A stretch of 21,338 bases of DNA from Fragilariopsis cylindrus CCMP1102 (GCA_900095095.1 FMBT01000705.1:1-21338); one strand, 5' to 3'; shown: positions 1 through 10,362, numbered from the stretch's first letter. A program made the numbers and translations. The notes: generated by a model not told the origin, from the letters alone.

Positions 1-2881
1 AGTAGTTCGATATAATTGGTTGGTTTTACTGGTGGAGATGGCTCTTTCATACTGAAGTACGTACTATCCCATAGAAACCGACGTTGTTCAATTTTTGATG
101 GTATTTTAGATTGAACGTCCAACCCAAGCTGTTTATATCGAATAAGACAACCATAATCACTACTCAACAACCAACGCTTTTCCTTTCTAAGAATATTGAT
201 AATTTTGTGTCTATCTTTGTCATTTGTAATCCCATAGAGTACACCACCTTCTTGAACAGCAGTATAATGATATCGTGCTTTCTGCATCGCTGTTTTTCCA
301 CTATTAAATACCATCACATCCTTATCGAATCCTCTAGAAGCCTTCTTTGCCAACTCTGCTAACTTGGCTTTAGTTCTTCCTTCTACTATCCCGAGTGTGG
401 TTTCTCCAAGACCCCAATGACCTTGACTAGTCAACCCACCGGAAGTTAGCCTGCCTGTGAACTTATCAATCAAAGTCGATCGATCAGAATTGTCTAGTCG
501 CTGTTGTTGTACTAGTTTTTTCTTCTCTTGGTGATGTTTTTCTCTTGCTTCACACCGATTAGTGGACGTGGTAAGCACGCTTAAATAATGCTGTGCTTTT
601 CCTTCTGATACATTCATACCAGCTAAACGAGTAGGATCAGCGCGATTCGTTGCAGCCATAGCTATCTGCCATTCACTCTGTGATTCACTCATGTCCGATT
701 CGGTCAGTTGAGATAGAGTAACAGAATCAATTCCAACCTTCTTTGTCTTCAAAACCTCAGGATGAGATAAACAACCTCGATTAAGCGGATTCCAACCACG
801 TTGTAGTATTGCATTCCTATTACCCTCCACATTACCAAAACTCCTATCAAACACTTTAGACATGATAAGCAGAACATGATGTCGACTGATTTTGATGCGC
901 TCACAGTTAATCCGTTGATCCACTCGTATTACTTCTTTCGCTTCTCTTGTAAGATTCTTATACATTCCATTTTGTTAGAGGAATCCCCAACTTGCCAGTA
1001 TGCAGTACCATTAGGCAGACCAAGACAAATATTCCACTTATGGTTAGCTCCTGGTACGGCATTTCCATCTTCATCAAGATTGTTAATATACCTCATGAAT
1101 ACATCACTAAGCCGAGAACCATGTCCATCTAAAATTGCACCAGGAGCCGGTTCTCCAGGTACTCGTGGAATTAAAGCATCATATACTTTTAGGACGTCCA
1201 CTAGAATTTCCGGAGTGATACCCCCAGAAGCAGACCTTCGAACGACTGTTGGTATTTCAGTACCATTTACAATACATATAGGACCTCCGGGAAACACTTT
1301 GCCTGGTCCTGTGTTGAGTTTCAGCAATTCAACAGAAAACACGCTACCAGCCAACATCTCTTTCATTTTCTTCTCTTTACCATTATCATTGTTGATGTTC
1401 TTTATTTCATTAAACATAGTATCGTCTCCAATCCATTTTGCATTAACATCTAAACCATGTAATTCCGAATAACTAAGTTCTCCATCTTTTTCTATAATAA
1501 CTAAACAAATGGCTGGATTTCCATCTAATTTCGTCCATACCATCGTGGTAAAGTGACAATCACTAGTACATGCAGGCAACTTTGCCATAACGCCTTTTGT
1601 AGAGCAGTGTTTCTTGTTGCCGGCAGACATCTTATCCTTTGACATGTTAGTATTGGTTCCACACTCATCAGCTGCCATGAACAGTTCTGGATGTTTGAAT
1701 GAATGATATACTGGTTCACCGTACTGATTTGGATCATCTATATCACAAACTTCACCATTCCGATTATAATATAAAGGTTGTTCTAACACTTCAGCATACC
1801 CCCATTTGACAAGAAGTCCATATACATTATCATACATCTCCACAAACTTTTCGTACGTACAGTGCTCAGTCCGAAACAAATCAACATTAGTTGATCCTTT
1901 ATACTGAATCTCATTCCCCCATCTACGAACAAAGCCTCGGAACCATCCGTTTCCAAGGTTGGCAGAGGTAGGCTTGATTCCGTGGTTGATATATTGGTCA
2001 CGCAAGTCCACTTGATGTCGTAGTTTCCAAGCAATCACATCATCTTCCACAGGAGTTCCACTGACGTAGGAGTTGGCATAGTCAATTATTTGTCTCTTGT
2101 TCATTGTATCATTACAGTCTGTTGATTGTTTAATGTACATTACTATTAACGGTTCTGCATCTAGCATTGGGCTCTTCATACCAGTTCCTTTTACTTCTAA
2201 TCGATCGCGACAGATTCTACTGTAGATAGTAGTGGAAGCAACACTATATGTATCAGGATCTAATTGGTACTCGAGCTGTTTGTTAGCAATAAGCTGCTTG
2301 AGGGACATCTTGTTGGTATGATCAGGTGGTAATAGGTTGTTGTCAACCCATGACAGTGCTATATCATTCTTCATTTGTGAGAACTTTCTTGTTAATTCTT
2401 GCATTGCTTTATTCGTGGTACCAATAGGACGACCCGATTTGCCTGACACAGTCGTAGGTGAAGTTGGTGCCACAGTTGTCTTATTATTGTTGTTGTTCAT
2501 TTCTACTAAAGGCAAAGCAAGGTTGATTCTATTTTTATTTATATCAGACATATTTCTCCATTTCATTTTTACTTTATTACTATTTAACCATAGTTGCGTT
2601 TTACTATACTGTTTAACTAGCTTAGCAAGAGAACCGAATGGGGGTTCACCATTCTTCTTCTGCTTTGGCTCGCACTGTCGCCATTTCGTTAGGATTTCTA
2701 TGATAATAGTTTGAATTTGATCTTGTGATACCTTATCATTAATGAAATGAATTCCATTCTTTTTGTTGTTATTTACCTTTTGCTTTGCTTGTTTTGCTGC
2801 CGATTCTTTTCCTCTTTTGATAGTAGAGGCAGAACCAGGTAACGTGCGTCGTTGTTGTGCTCTATTCGATGCTTTAACCAT
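1..2881 (-). pseudogene. DDE-type transposase-like gene, frame broken once, 3' end beyond window
   Basis: An open frame starts at the ATG at 2881 (the frame extends upstream only to a TTG at 2914) and stops at 929 after 650 codons. A second minus-strand frame is open from 974 to the window edge (about 324 codons). It continues the protein in the -1 register, so one missing base near 975-977 splits a single gene. The N-terminus is Lys/Asn-rich. A Trp/Phe/Arg motif like those of HTH DNA-binding segments (LGNGWFRGFVRRWG) lies at residues 309-322. Three acidic motifs follow: AADECGTN (D405), ILDGHGS (D585) and WQVGDSS (D633). The DGHGS box resembles the second catalytic block of pogo/jerky-type DDE enzymes. 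Catalytic assignment is inference. After the break the second frame reads QNG directly after GDSS, then RGWNPLNRGCL further on. Terminal repeats cannot be judged because one end is outside the window. Confidence 0.7.
975..977 (-). other. Frame break in the transposase-like gene
   Basis: In the upstream frame GAT-TCC-TCT is followed by AAC-AAA-ATG and a stop at 929-931. The other frame has its own stop (TAA, 977-975) and opens immediately after it, reading Q-N-G-M-Y-K and continuing without a stop to position 1. Adding one base between TCT and AAC would join the two. The site lacks a canonical X-XXY-YYZ slippery heptamer, so programmed -1 frameshifting is not supported by the sequence. Confidence 0.75.
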
Positions 2882-3654
2882 GATATCGACAAGATAATCA
2901 CCATCTTTGTTCAAATAAAAAGAATAATATTATGAATGATACTGTAGTAACTGTGTAACTGGTACAGGGGGGTTACAAGTTAAATCTTGAAAACGCATTG
3001 CTATTGAAGAATACTGTCACGTGACAGTGTTCTTCAAAAGGGATTCATCTTAATAGAGAAGAAACGCATCTTAATAGATGATCATGTCGATGTTGTTGAT
3101 GTTGAATTTGCCTTTTTTTTAAAATAAAATCACAAATTTTTTTTGGTGTCTCTCTTTTACACGCGCTCAGTACACTTTTGTACAGGGCGCAAACTGCGTA
3201 AATAGGAATTTAATTTCAAAAAAAGGCAAGTGTAACGTTGACAAATAACCGCGTATTAGTGATTTGATTGAAAAATGTATATATACAAAACAACATATTT
3301 TAATGTGTTGATGAAGACTGTATAATAGGATAGGCTAGTAAAGCTATCTAGTTTGATTTACAAACCGCTTATTATAACGACAAAAAAATCAAGTTGGTGT
3401 CTCTTCGCGCGTACGCACTTAGGTTATCTACTGGTATGCCTCATTTTTTTTTCTGCATCATGGTGTGATCGTTCGGATCAATGACTGAAGGGAAAAAACT
3501 CCGGAAAATCGCTTCCCCCTCACAACAAATAATTTTATTTTTTAAATGGAAATTCAAAATATCTAAAAAGATTAAAGATGGTGATAACAAACGACAACAA
3601 AACAGACAACCGACAACAATTAATTGCACTTGACACAGAAGTACAATCTGCGTT
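2882..3654. other. Intergenic region between divergent genes
   Basis: No gene is visible in these roughly 770 bases. They separate the minus-strand transposase-like gene from the plus-strand gene starting at 3655, so they should hold both promoters. They contain a 34-bp near-perfect palindrome (3004-3037), a TATA-like stretch near 3276-3287, an AT-rich background, and two copies of TTGGTGTCTCT (3143-3153 and 3394-3404), each followed by a CG-rich patch. Confidence 0.7.
3004..3037. repeat. 34-bp near-perfect palindrome centred on CACGTG
   Basis: The two 17-base arms are reverse complements with one mismatched pair (3012/3029). The centre is the E-box/G-box hexamer CACGTG at 3018-3023. It lies about 120 bp upstream of the transposase-like start. 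It could be a bHLH/bZIP site, a hairpin, or a transposon sub-terminal palindrome; the sequence does not decide. Confidence 0.8.
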
Positions 3655-4146
3655 ATGATGAGCAATTATCCATATAAGGCATCATCTTCATCATCGTCAC
3701 AAGATGATGGTATGGGAGGATTAGGATTACTTCTTGGAGAATCACTTCCAGATACGATCAAAATTGAACACGTATTCACTTTGAAATTTGGCGCCTCGGG
3801 CAGCAAGTGGGAAAAACCTTTACGTAGATGGATCGATAATTGGTTTGATCTTACAAAGAATTATTCTGAATCATTTCAATTTATTGCTGCTGGGATTGGT
3901 TCCTATTATTTCTTTTTGGGGATTTCTAAAGTTATACAGGCTAGTAGAAGTGGTGGTAGTAACGATAATAATAGCAAGAGCACAAAGAAGAAAGATAAAG
4001 ACAAACAACACAAAGATAAAGACAAAGGCGATGTTTCGGTCCAAAATAGAACCAAAACAATAAAAATTTCAAATGATATGCATCCATCCGCGACTTCAAT
4101 ACTATTTGATCCTGCACCATCAAGTAATAGTGATCAGATAGTGTAG
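3655..4146 (+). CDS. Small single-pass membrane protein, unknown function
   Basis: A 163-aa frame beginning with two consecutive ATGs. I do not recognise a family. The N-terminus has a Ser run (residues 10-15) and a Gly/Leu-rich stretch (20-28). A mid-region with aromatic and charged residues (KWEKPLRRWIDNWFDLTKNY) precedes one hydrophobic segment at about residues 74-94, a likely membrane span. Its C-terminal side is strongly basic and low in complexity (Lys/Asp-rich, 108-125). There is no clear signal peptide. It converges on the HAD hydrolase gene, with 329 bp between the stop codons. That this is a real gene rests on its length, the central non-repetitive segment and the membrane span; no intron is needed. 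Confidence 0.6.
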   Translation: MMSNYPYKASSSSSSQDDGMGGLGLLLGESLPDTIKIEHVFTLKFGASGSKWEKPLRRWIDNWFDLTKNYSESFQFIAAGIGSYYFFLGISKVIQASRSGGSNDNNSKSTKKKDKDKQHKDKDKGDVSVQNRTKTIKISNDMHPSATSILFDPAPSSNSDQIV

Positions 4147-4475
4147 TAAAGTGGGAGGGAGTCGGAGGTATGAATATTATATCTGAACACACAGTACTTA
4201 ATACAAACAAAATAATGGAGTACAATAGCTATCAATACATTGCAGATCAGCCGGCAGATGAAAATATATCAAGATATGAAAATTAAGAAGTACAACAATG
4301 TACTACATTAATCCATAGTAATATATATCGTTTAGAATCCATACTACTGTACTAATAATTGATTTTGTTACTTTTCTTCATATAAAATATAAATATAAAC
4401 TAAAAAATTGTAATGCACGCTAATGCTATTGCTGATATCATCGCGTCATCGTCATCGTCATCGTCATCATCGTCG
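4147..4475. repeat. Shared 3' intergenic region with a GACGAT microsatellite
   Basis: This AT-rich spacer lies between two convergent genes. Its right end (about 4438-4475) is a short hexamer microsatellite, CGTCAT on the plus strand. It lies directly beyond the stop codon of the minus-strand hydrolase and so in that gene's 3' UTR. Nothing else is recognised. Confidence 0.65.
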
Positions 4476-6138
4476 TTAGAGATCATCCTGTAAGATTTGA
4501 TTGATTGCAATTGGTAGTCTTTCCAAAGTATTAATTTCGACTGAAACTAGATCTCTGGCCGCCTTATTCATACTAATTCTTGCCTCCAACTCGATTGGTG
4601 ATGTAGTCGACCAGTCTGGTTGTTGAATAGTGGTATCAAATCGATATGGTGCAGTTTGTCCCAAACTTTTTGGTAATTCTACTAAGATTGTTTTAGCACC
4701 ACATGCTACCGATCCACCAACATCAAATGCAAGATCATCTCCAACATGGATCCAAACTAAATCATCATAATTGTCCGGCCAAACTAGTGGTTCGATATTA
4801 GCTTTTCCATCCTCAATTTTTGCTGCACTGATTGCACATTGAGCTTCTTTCAACACAGCATACTTGTGTCGGGCCGCATCATAAATCCAGGTCAATTCTG
4901 GTGTAGTTTCAACGTCATTCAAATCACGAAAGAATTGTTGTCGTCCACCCTGTTCATCTTCCCAGGACATGCAAAAATCAAAGTATGGTGCCAACGTAAA
5001 TGTCATCAATAACGGATTAGCCTTACCATCGGTGACGGCACCAATAATCACATCGGGATGTTCCTCTTTAATTTTTTTTAATGAATCAATAACACTTGGG
5101 AAGATATGACGTTCAGCCGAATGATGACGCTCCATTTCCCATGCAGTCAAGACTTGTTGTACTACTGCGTCTGAAACTTCAGCTTTTGCCCATTTCGCTG
5201 CAGGTTTCCTAACAATATCAGATAGTGATGCAACTGGTGTGGCCCAATCATCTGCACATTCCTTTAACTTGCGATCGTAAATTATACGTTCCATTTCTCG
5301 TCGAATGGCCATTTCTCGGATTTCAGTATGAGTCCTTTTGTTTGTTTGGTTGTTTGTTTATTCATTTAGTTCATTTTCGTTTTTTTATTTATGTTATTCA
5401 ATTCGTATTCATATTCATTATTGTTGAAGGAAAATAAACGACGATTTAATTTGTTGAGTATTTTTTATATATATTGAATATATATATATATATATCATTT
5501 AAAGTGCATTGTGAATTGATTCGATTCATTCATCGACGTCGTTGATTATTCATTTATTTTGTGAAAGGAAAAAAAAAGGATTTAGTAGATCAAAATTTGT
5601 TAGTACATAAATATTTCTTTCTTATAAATGATATTCATTCAATAACATAAAACGAGTACGTTTAAATACACAACCCAGCACAATAGTAAAATAAGATAAA
5701 ATTCATTCATTGATTGACTTACAATCCAGCGGCTGCTTCGGGGTCTGTTTGAGCTAATTCTTCTCGAACCACCCTTCCGCTGCTAACTATGTCAAATGCA
5801 GAAACTCCCATAAAACCATACCGTTCCATGGCTGTAACAAAAGCGGCATTCGCAGCCTCGACTATAGCAGCAATCGGGTACAGTGTATCGTCTAAATCAA
5901 AAGTTAAAAGACCAACTTTTTTAACTTTAGACTTAGATGGAACAACCGAATTTTCGGAAACATTTGTTTCGACTGTCTTTTCGGAGTAAAGAGTTGATGT
6001 GATACATGAAGGAGAAGTTGTCGACGATCCTTTCGCTATTTGGCGAGTGCTGGTGCGTGACACAAAGGCATTTGTAGTGCCGACATCCGTTAAGCTGGAG
6101 ATAGCAATAAGTTGAAGGAGACAAAGTCGTATTTTCAT
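4476..6138 (-). CDS. Plastid-targeted HAD-superfamily hydrolase (two exons)
   Basis: Exon 1 is 6138-5723 and exon 2 is 5334-4476, giving 424 aa. The start is the first ATG of the frame (6138), preceded by AACAACA. The protein begins with a hydrophobic signal peptide (MKIRLCLLQLIAISSL) ending in TNA|FVSR, which resembles the diatom ASAFAP junction with Phe at +1, followed by a Ser/Thr-rich transit-like stretch; plastid import is therefore likely. HAD motif I is in exon 1 (FDLDDTLYP; nucleophile and acid/base Asp at about 81 and 83). Motif II (AVTDGKANP) and motif IV (HVGDDLAFDVGG) are in exon 2. Only the spliced product holds all the motifs, which confirms the gene model. The cap region between motifs I and II suggests subfamily I, and DLDDTLYP resembles nucleotidase- or phosphoglycolate-phosphatase-like enzymes. 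The substrate is unknown. Confidence 0.88.
5335..5722 (-). other. Intron of the HAD hydrolase gene
   Basis: This 388-nt GT-AG intron has a perfect GTAAGT donor (5722-5717) and an AAAAG acceptor (5336-5335), phase 2. Splicing joins GGA-TT to G-ACT-CAT, giving AAAGLTHTEIREMAIRR across the junction. Unspliced, exon 1 ends one codon later at TAA. The intron is AT-rich and carries a TA dinucleotide run at about 5466-5495. The retained-intron form would make a protein with motif I only. Confidence 0.88.
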
Positions 6139-6201
6139 TGTTGTTTTAATTTGTTGTTTTTCGGTCGATATGGGGGGGGAGGGTGAAATGATTTGTGGCA
6201 A

Positions 6202-8844
6202 TCTCTGTTCTCAAGATTAGTTATTGTTGAAACAATTCTAAAATGTTAAAATGTAGATCTAAAATCAATCACTGCACAAGCTAATAAGAACGCTACTGTA
6301 CGGTAGAAGTTCTTGCTCGAAACCAAGAGAACAATTCTGTTTTGCTGATGAGATCGCCCACGTCTTGCTTTCGTACGGTGTGATTTTAGTCGAAACGTGT
6401 ACCACTTGACACCACTTTAATAAGAGCTATCTTAGCTCTTAAAAAGATATTTGACAGTTCAACATGTAAAATCACTATGAAATTCTCTGCAATCATATCC
6501 TGGTACAGTATCACAAAGTCTTAGCATGTCTTCCTTCAGATGAAGCGATCAAAATAATGATGCAGATCGCCGTTGTTGTCAAAATAAAGTGACAAGAATG
6601 TTGGCAAGTACGTATAATACGTGGTTTTGTCATTCCCTTGACACTTCGGCAGATGTATCAAATGTAAACTATGTAACAGAAGGGGGAAAATGCCTCCACC
6701 AGAGGGTAAAGCTACACTAGAGGTGCATGTACAACTGTTTTGTTATCAATTCTGTATGAATAATATGACAAAAACAAAAACAGATCGAATACTATTACCT
6801 TCCAATAACTGCTACTGGAATTACATTTGCAAAACAGATGAGATCGCCCACGTCTTGCTTTCGTACGGTGTGATTTTAGTCGAAACGTGTACCACTTGAC
6901 ACCACTTTAATAAGAGCTATCTTAGCTCTTAAAAAGATATTTGACAGTTCAACATGTAAAATCACTATGAAATTCTCTGCAATCATATCCTGGTACAGTA
7001 TCACAAAGTCTTAGCATGTCTTCCTTCAGATGAAGCGATCAAAATAATGATGCAGATCGCCGTTGTTGTCAAAATAAAGTGACAAGAATGTTGGCAAGTA
7101 CGTATAATACGTGGTTTTGTCATTCCCTTGACACTTCGGCAGATGTATCAAATGTAAACTATGTAACAGAAGGGGGAAAATGCCTCCACCAGAGGGTAAA
7201 GCTACACTAGAGGTGCATGTACAACTGTTTTGTTATCAATTCTGTATGAATAATATGACAAAAACAAAAACAGATCGAATACTATTACCTTCCAATAACT
7301 GCTACTGGAATTACATTTGCAAAACAGAAACAAGGCCGCATCCCTCTCATTGTCATACTCAAATCAGCAATAAGAACATCTCTTGTATCTCCCTACCTAG
7401 TATGTTTGGTTGACTAGTATCACATCCAATATTTGATAGAGAAACAAAACAATGGTTTCTTTGAAGAACTTAACAGATCCAATAATAGTACTGATGTTAC
7501 GTTTACCGTTAAGGATGTTTGTGCTTAAGGTGGCAAATTGGTATAAAGGTGAAGAAAAGCCTAGGTTTTATTGTTAATACATTTTATGTTGTAGGGATAG
7601 GAATGTTAGTTTTTAATCACGTCCAGCAGCATAGACAAGAGACTGCTCCAATATTAAAATAGGATGCTACGCTAGCTACGGTAGTTAGTTTGTATCCAAT
7701 TTTTTACCTTCAAAAGCAACAAATATCTAGAAAAGAAGTAAAGCTAAAGATTGTTTGACTTATAGCTGTAATTAATGTAGAGTAATTCTACTACTAGGTA
7801 GGTGTCTCTTCTTTTGAAAAGGGGGTCTTTTCTCAGACATTTTTCGATCCAACAATATTTATGCATAGTATGACAATGGATAACCGGCTTCAACAACATA
7901 TGCAGCATCAAAAGAAAGCTCCCACTCAAGCTTTTGTTGTGCATAGTTTCGCTTTTTGTTAGAGAGGGATCACTACTTGGTATATGATGTCAGCATGTAG
8001 GGAATTATCTGGTCCTACATTTTTCTGTTTTCTGTTGTGGTGGTTCTGACTACAAATAGAGTCATCATTCCTGCCGTACCCTGACCAAACAGACTGAAAA
8101 AGACGAACTAGTAGTAGTATACTTGAGAATTCCTCCCTCAGATAGTCTCATTATATAATGCGTTGAATGTTACCTTATTTTAAATACTAAGGTTCAACTA
8201 ACTGCTAACCTTCTCTGCCTACTTCCTACTAACTGTAACATAGCTACTATGTTTCTATTTCTCTATTCATTAATTATCTTAAGCTGTAGGTTGAGATGAC
8301 ATTGTTGATTGATGCTGTTGGATTTTACTAGCTCACTAACTACATTAATTTCAAACTACACTCAAAATATGTCTTAACTGCTTTACTCTTAAGTATTCAC
8401 GCAATATACTACACTTAGCAGTGAGGAAAAATATTTTTCAATTCGAGTGAGTGAGTCACATTATAACGTTACCGGTAAATCATTACAATGTACGCATAAA
8501 ATTAAAATTATTACTTACATTGTTGTCGCGCATGTTATTGTTGTCCTGTCAGTCGTTGCGATGATTATTGTACTTCGTAGATGATGACATCATCAAAGAA
8601 CTGAAGTCGTGCTTCGTTAGAACGACGTTGCTGTATCCTTTTAAGAAATACGTGACAAAAAAACAGCTCACTAAAATAAGTTGTCGTCATCGATTTATTT
8701 TAATTTGTGTACAATTTGTATGAATTCTAGTGTCACGCCCGAATTCCTTCTCCTTACTTTTGCCACGACAATTGAAAATTCTCATAAATTAAAACTACAA
8801 CAAATACGAAAGACCACATTACACTAACTAATACTACTTCCAAA
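6202..8844. other. Long gene-poor region with a tandem duplication
   Basis: About 2.6 kb separate the divergently transcribed hydrolase and EF-hand genes. Apart from the 490-bp duplication (6347-7328), the stretch is AT-rich with short frames only (all under 80 codons), none with a recognisable domain. Minor items are a 15-base dyad, GATGATG-A-CATCATC, at 8580-8594 near the EF-hand promoter side, and an ATG-initiated 42-codon frame at 7452 with no family signal. No tRNA or transposase remnant was recognised. Confidence 0.65.
6347..7328. repeat. Perfect 490-bp tandem direct duplication
   Basis: Copy 1 (6347-6836) and copy 2 (6837-7326) match at every position I compared, with a constant 490-base offset; two further bases (GA) are shared at the boundary. 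Each copy contains a 21-base stem-loop (8-bp arms TAAGAGCT/AGCTCTTA, at 6421-6441 and 6911-6931), a palindrome ACGTAT-A-ATACGT, and the same ATG-initiated frame beginning MPPPEGKATLEV (6690 and 7180), which has different 3' ends. Complete identity means a recent duplication or an assembly artefact. The only homology at the junctions is a 2-base GA. Confidence 0.95.
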
Positions 8845-9516
8845 ATGAACAAATTAACTTCCCGAGCACTTGTCCTCTCTCTCTTAATTGCATCAAACAA
8901 TGCGTTCTCTCCGGTGATTGTGCCGAAGAGAGTTCCATCTTCTACTGCAGTTATGGATAGCAATCTTGAATCATCGAGCGAAACAACAACAACATCTTCT
9001 ACTACTACTACTACTCCTGCTACGACCCCACAAGACACTACTGTGAAGGAGGAGCAACCAGTCGCTCCTGCTGCTGAGAAGAAGAAGAAACCGCCAAAGA
9101 AGGATGCAAGCGGTATATTTGCACCAGCAGTTTTATTAACAAAAGATATTGTCGGTGAACCGAAACTAAATAAATTACGAGCAAAGATTATTGGTTTGCA
9201 TTCGGATGTGATTGGTAAATTTACTGCCACTGCACAAACAGAATTTGGTAATCAAATTTTGAAATTATTATTTCAATTGGCGGATAAGGATGGGAATGGT
9301 AATATTGATGAGGAAGAACTTACGATAGCATTAGGTGCACTTGGCTTTGATTTCTTAAAGGAGAAACAAATTGCTGGTATATTCAAACGTGCCGATGGTG
9401 ATAAGAATGGTCAATTAGATTTTGAAGAATGGGAAAAGGAAGCACCAAAAACACTGAAGGTAGCGTTGACGAAACTTGCTAAGAAGAATGGACATGATTT
9501 AGGTTTCTTGGCCTAA
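8845..9516 (+). CDS. EF-hand calcium-binding protein, probably plastid-targeted
   Basis: A 223-aa single-exon protein with start context CCAAAATGA. Residues 1-20 form a signal peptide ending in SNNA|FSPV, matching the diatom ASAFAP-type junction with Phe at +1. A Ser/Thr/Pro-rich transit-like stretch (35-75) and a Lys/Pro patch (79-86) follow. Two canonical EF-hand loops lie at 147-158 (D-x-D-x-N-G, Glu at position 12) and 184-195 (same pattern, Glu at 12), separated by one helical linker as in a paired EF-hand lobe. Both loops have all the usual Ca2+ ligands. A C-terminal helix (KTLKVALTKLAKKNG) may be a partner-binding or amphipathic segment. The protein is a likely Ca2+ sensor or buffer in the plastid or its periplastid space; the target is unknown. 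The upstream 5' flank is AT-rich with no clear TATA box. Confidence 0.88.
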   Translation: MNKLTSRALVLSLLIASNNAFSPVIVPKRVPSSTAVMDSNLESSSETTTTSSTTTTTPATTPQDTTVKEEQPVAPAAEKKKKPPKKDASGIFAPAVLLTKDIVGEPKLNKLRAKIIGLHSDVIGKFTATAQTEFGNQILKLLFQLADKDGNGNIDEEELTIALGALGFDFLKEKQIAGIFKRADGDKNGQLDFEEWEKEAPKTLKVALTKLAKKNGHDLGFLA

Positions 9517-9900
9517 ATAGTTCAAGCGCTTATGATACTTAATAAACCAACCAGCAACATTCGTGAGTTGTTTGGTTTAGTTTAAACTATCGGTTCTCAC
9601 TTCATATTATAATATAATATATATAATATATCAACAAGAAAACGTCTAGAAGGATGATATAGCATCATTTATGTACAATAAGGAAGATAATAAATAGACA
9701 ATACTTGTACTGTACTAAAAGAACATTATTTAATATTAATTAAAGAGTACAATATATCATAGTAAGAGTAGTGCTTAACAGAGAGGATAGAGTAGTTGTG
9801 ACGCGTTCGTTACTATTTCTTCTTGTAGATTTTTTGTGATGAACAACCATGCTTACTGTAGTTACAAAGTGAATTGTCCCTGTTTCGTGGTTGATCCATG

Positions 9901-9990
9901 GTATGCGCATGATAGGCGCATGGTAAGCACTTCAAGTGCCGAAGCCGCATCGGCACCAGAGATACTGTACGCGATAGTACTTTTGAAGTA
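9901..9990. repeat. Cluster of short hairpins
   Basis: Several inverted repeats are crowded within 90 bp: ATGCGCAT (9903-9910), CACTT-C-AAGTG (9928-9938), and GTGCCG with CGGCAC separated by 9 bases (9936-9941/9951-9956). The second and third overlap and would be mutually exclusive structures. Another, looser dyad lies around TACTGTACGCGATAGTA. The region is far richer in G and C than its flanks. It could be a structured RNA or a protein-binding region; no known RNA family was recognised. Confidence 0.5.
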
Positions 9991-10299
9991 TTGGCCGTAG
10001 AAGAGGCATTTGACGTGTGACGTAAAGACTATTTATGTATGTATGTACGTACGAGTAGAAAAAAAAGTTGCAAGTGAGTCAGTCCCTAATTGGACTAATT
10101 CACGCGGGACTTGATGGATGTACTGCCTAACGTTAGCTACTCTACCTACCGTCTAGGAGCATGTAAAATTGTTACCATCAAGAACATCCTCGATTTTCGT
10201 AGAAAAATAGCGAAAATTCACACAGCCCCCAGCGCGCGCGCGATTCATTTTCACAAAATTTTGAATCGAACTAGTCAACCATTTGACTCAAAAATATTT

Positions 10300-10362
10300 G
10301 ATTCGTGAGCTGAATGGTTCGACTCATGAGTCGATTGGTTTAATTCGCGAGCGGTGTGGATG
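10300..10362. repeat. Three degenerate 21-bp tandem units with a central palindrome
   Basis: Units start at 10300, 10321 and 10342 with the pattern GAYTC-N-TGAG followed by GAWTGGTT; the third is more diverged. The middle unit carries a perfect 16-bp palindrome, TCGACTCATGAGTCGA (10319-10334). A TGACTCA heptamer occurs at 10284-10290, and a related reverse-oriented stretch lies at about 10263-10280. TGACTCA-like sequences are typical bZIP half-site arrangements, so a transcription-factor platform about 450-500 bp upstream of the membrane protein gene is possible. Confidence 0.55.

Noticed and set aside
970..985. Programmed -1 ribosomal frameshift in the transposase-like gene
   Set aside because: There is no canonical slippery heptamer or obvious downstream structure, and four other breaks of the same sense in the window favour base-loss errors.
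876..1472. 198-codon plus-strand frame opposite the transposase-like gene
   Set aside because: It is antisense to a frame with clear protein motifs and has no recognisable content of its own.
3143..3404. TTGGTGTCTCT twice as transposon ends (a related GGTGTCTCT at about 7802)
   Set aside because: The copies are short, in direct orientation and without target-site duplications; chance or promoter composition is adequate.
6690..7413. Two short frames beginning MPPPEGKATLEV
   Set aside because: They exist twice only because of the 490-bp duplication; they are short, Asn/Thr/Lys-rich, diverge in their ends and match no family I know.
10316..10333. tRNA-like B-box (GGTTCGACTC)
   Set aside because: There is no matching T-stem, A-box or acceptor stem around it; it is part of the 21-bp repeats.
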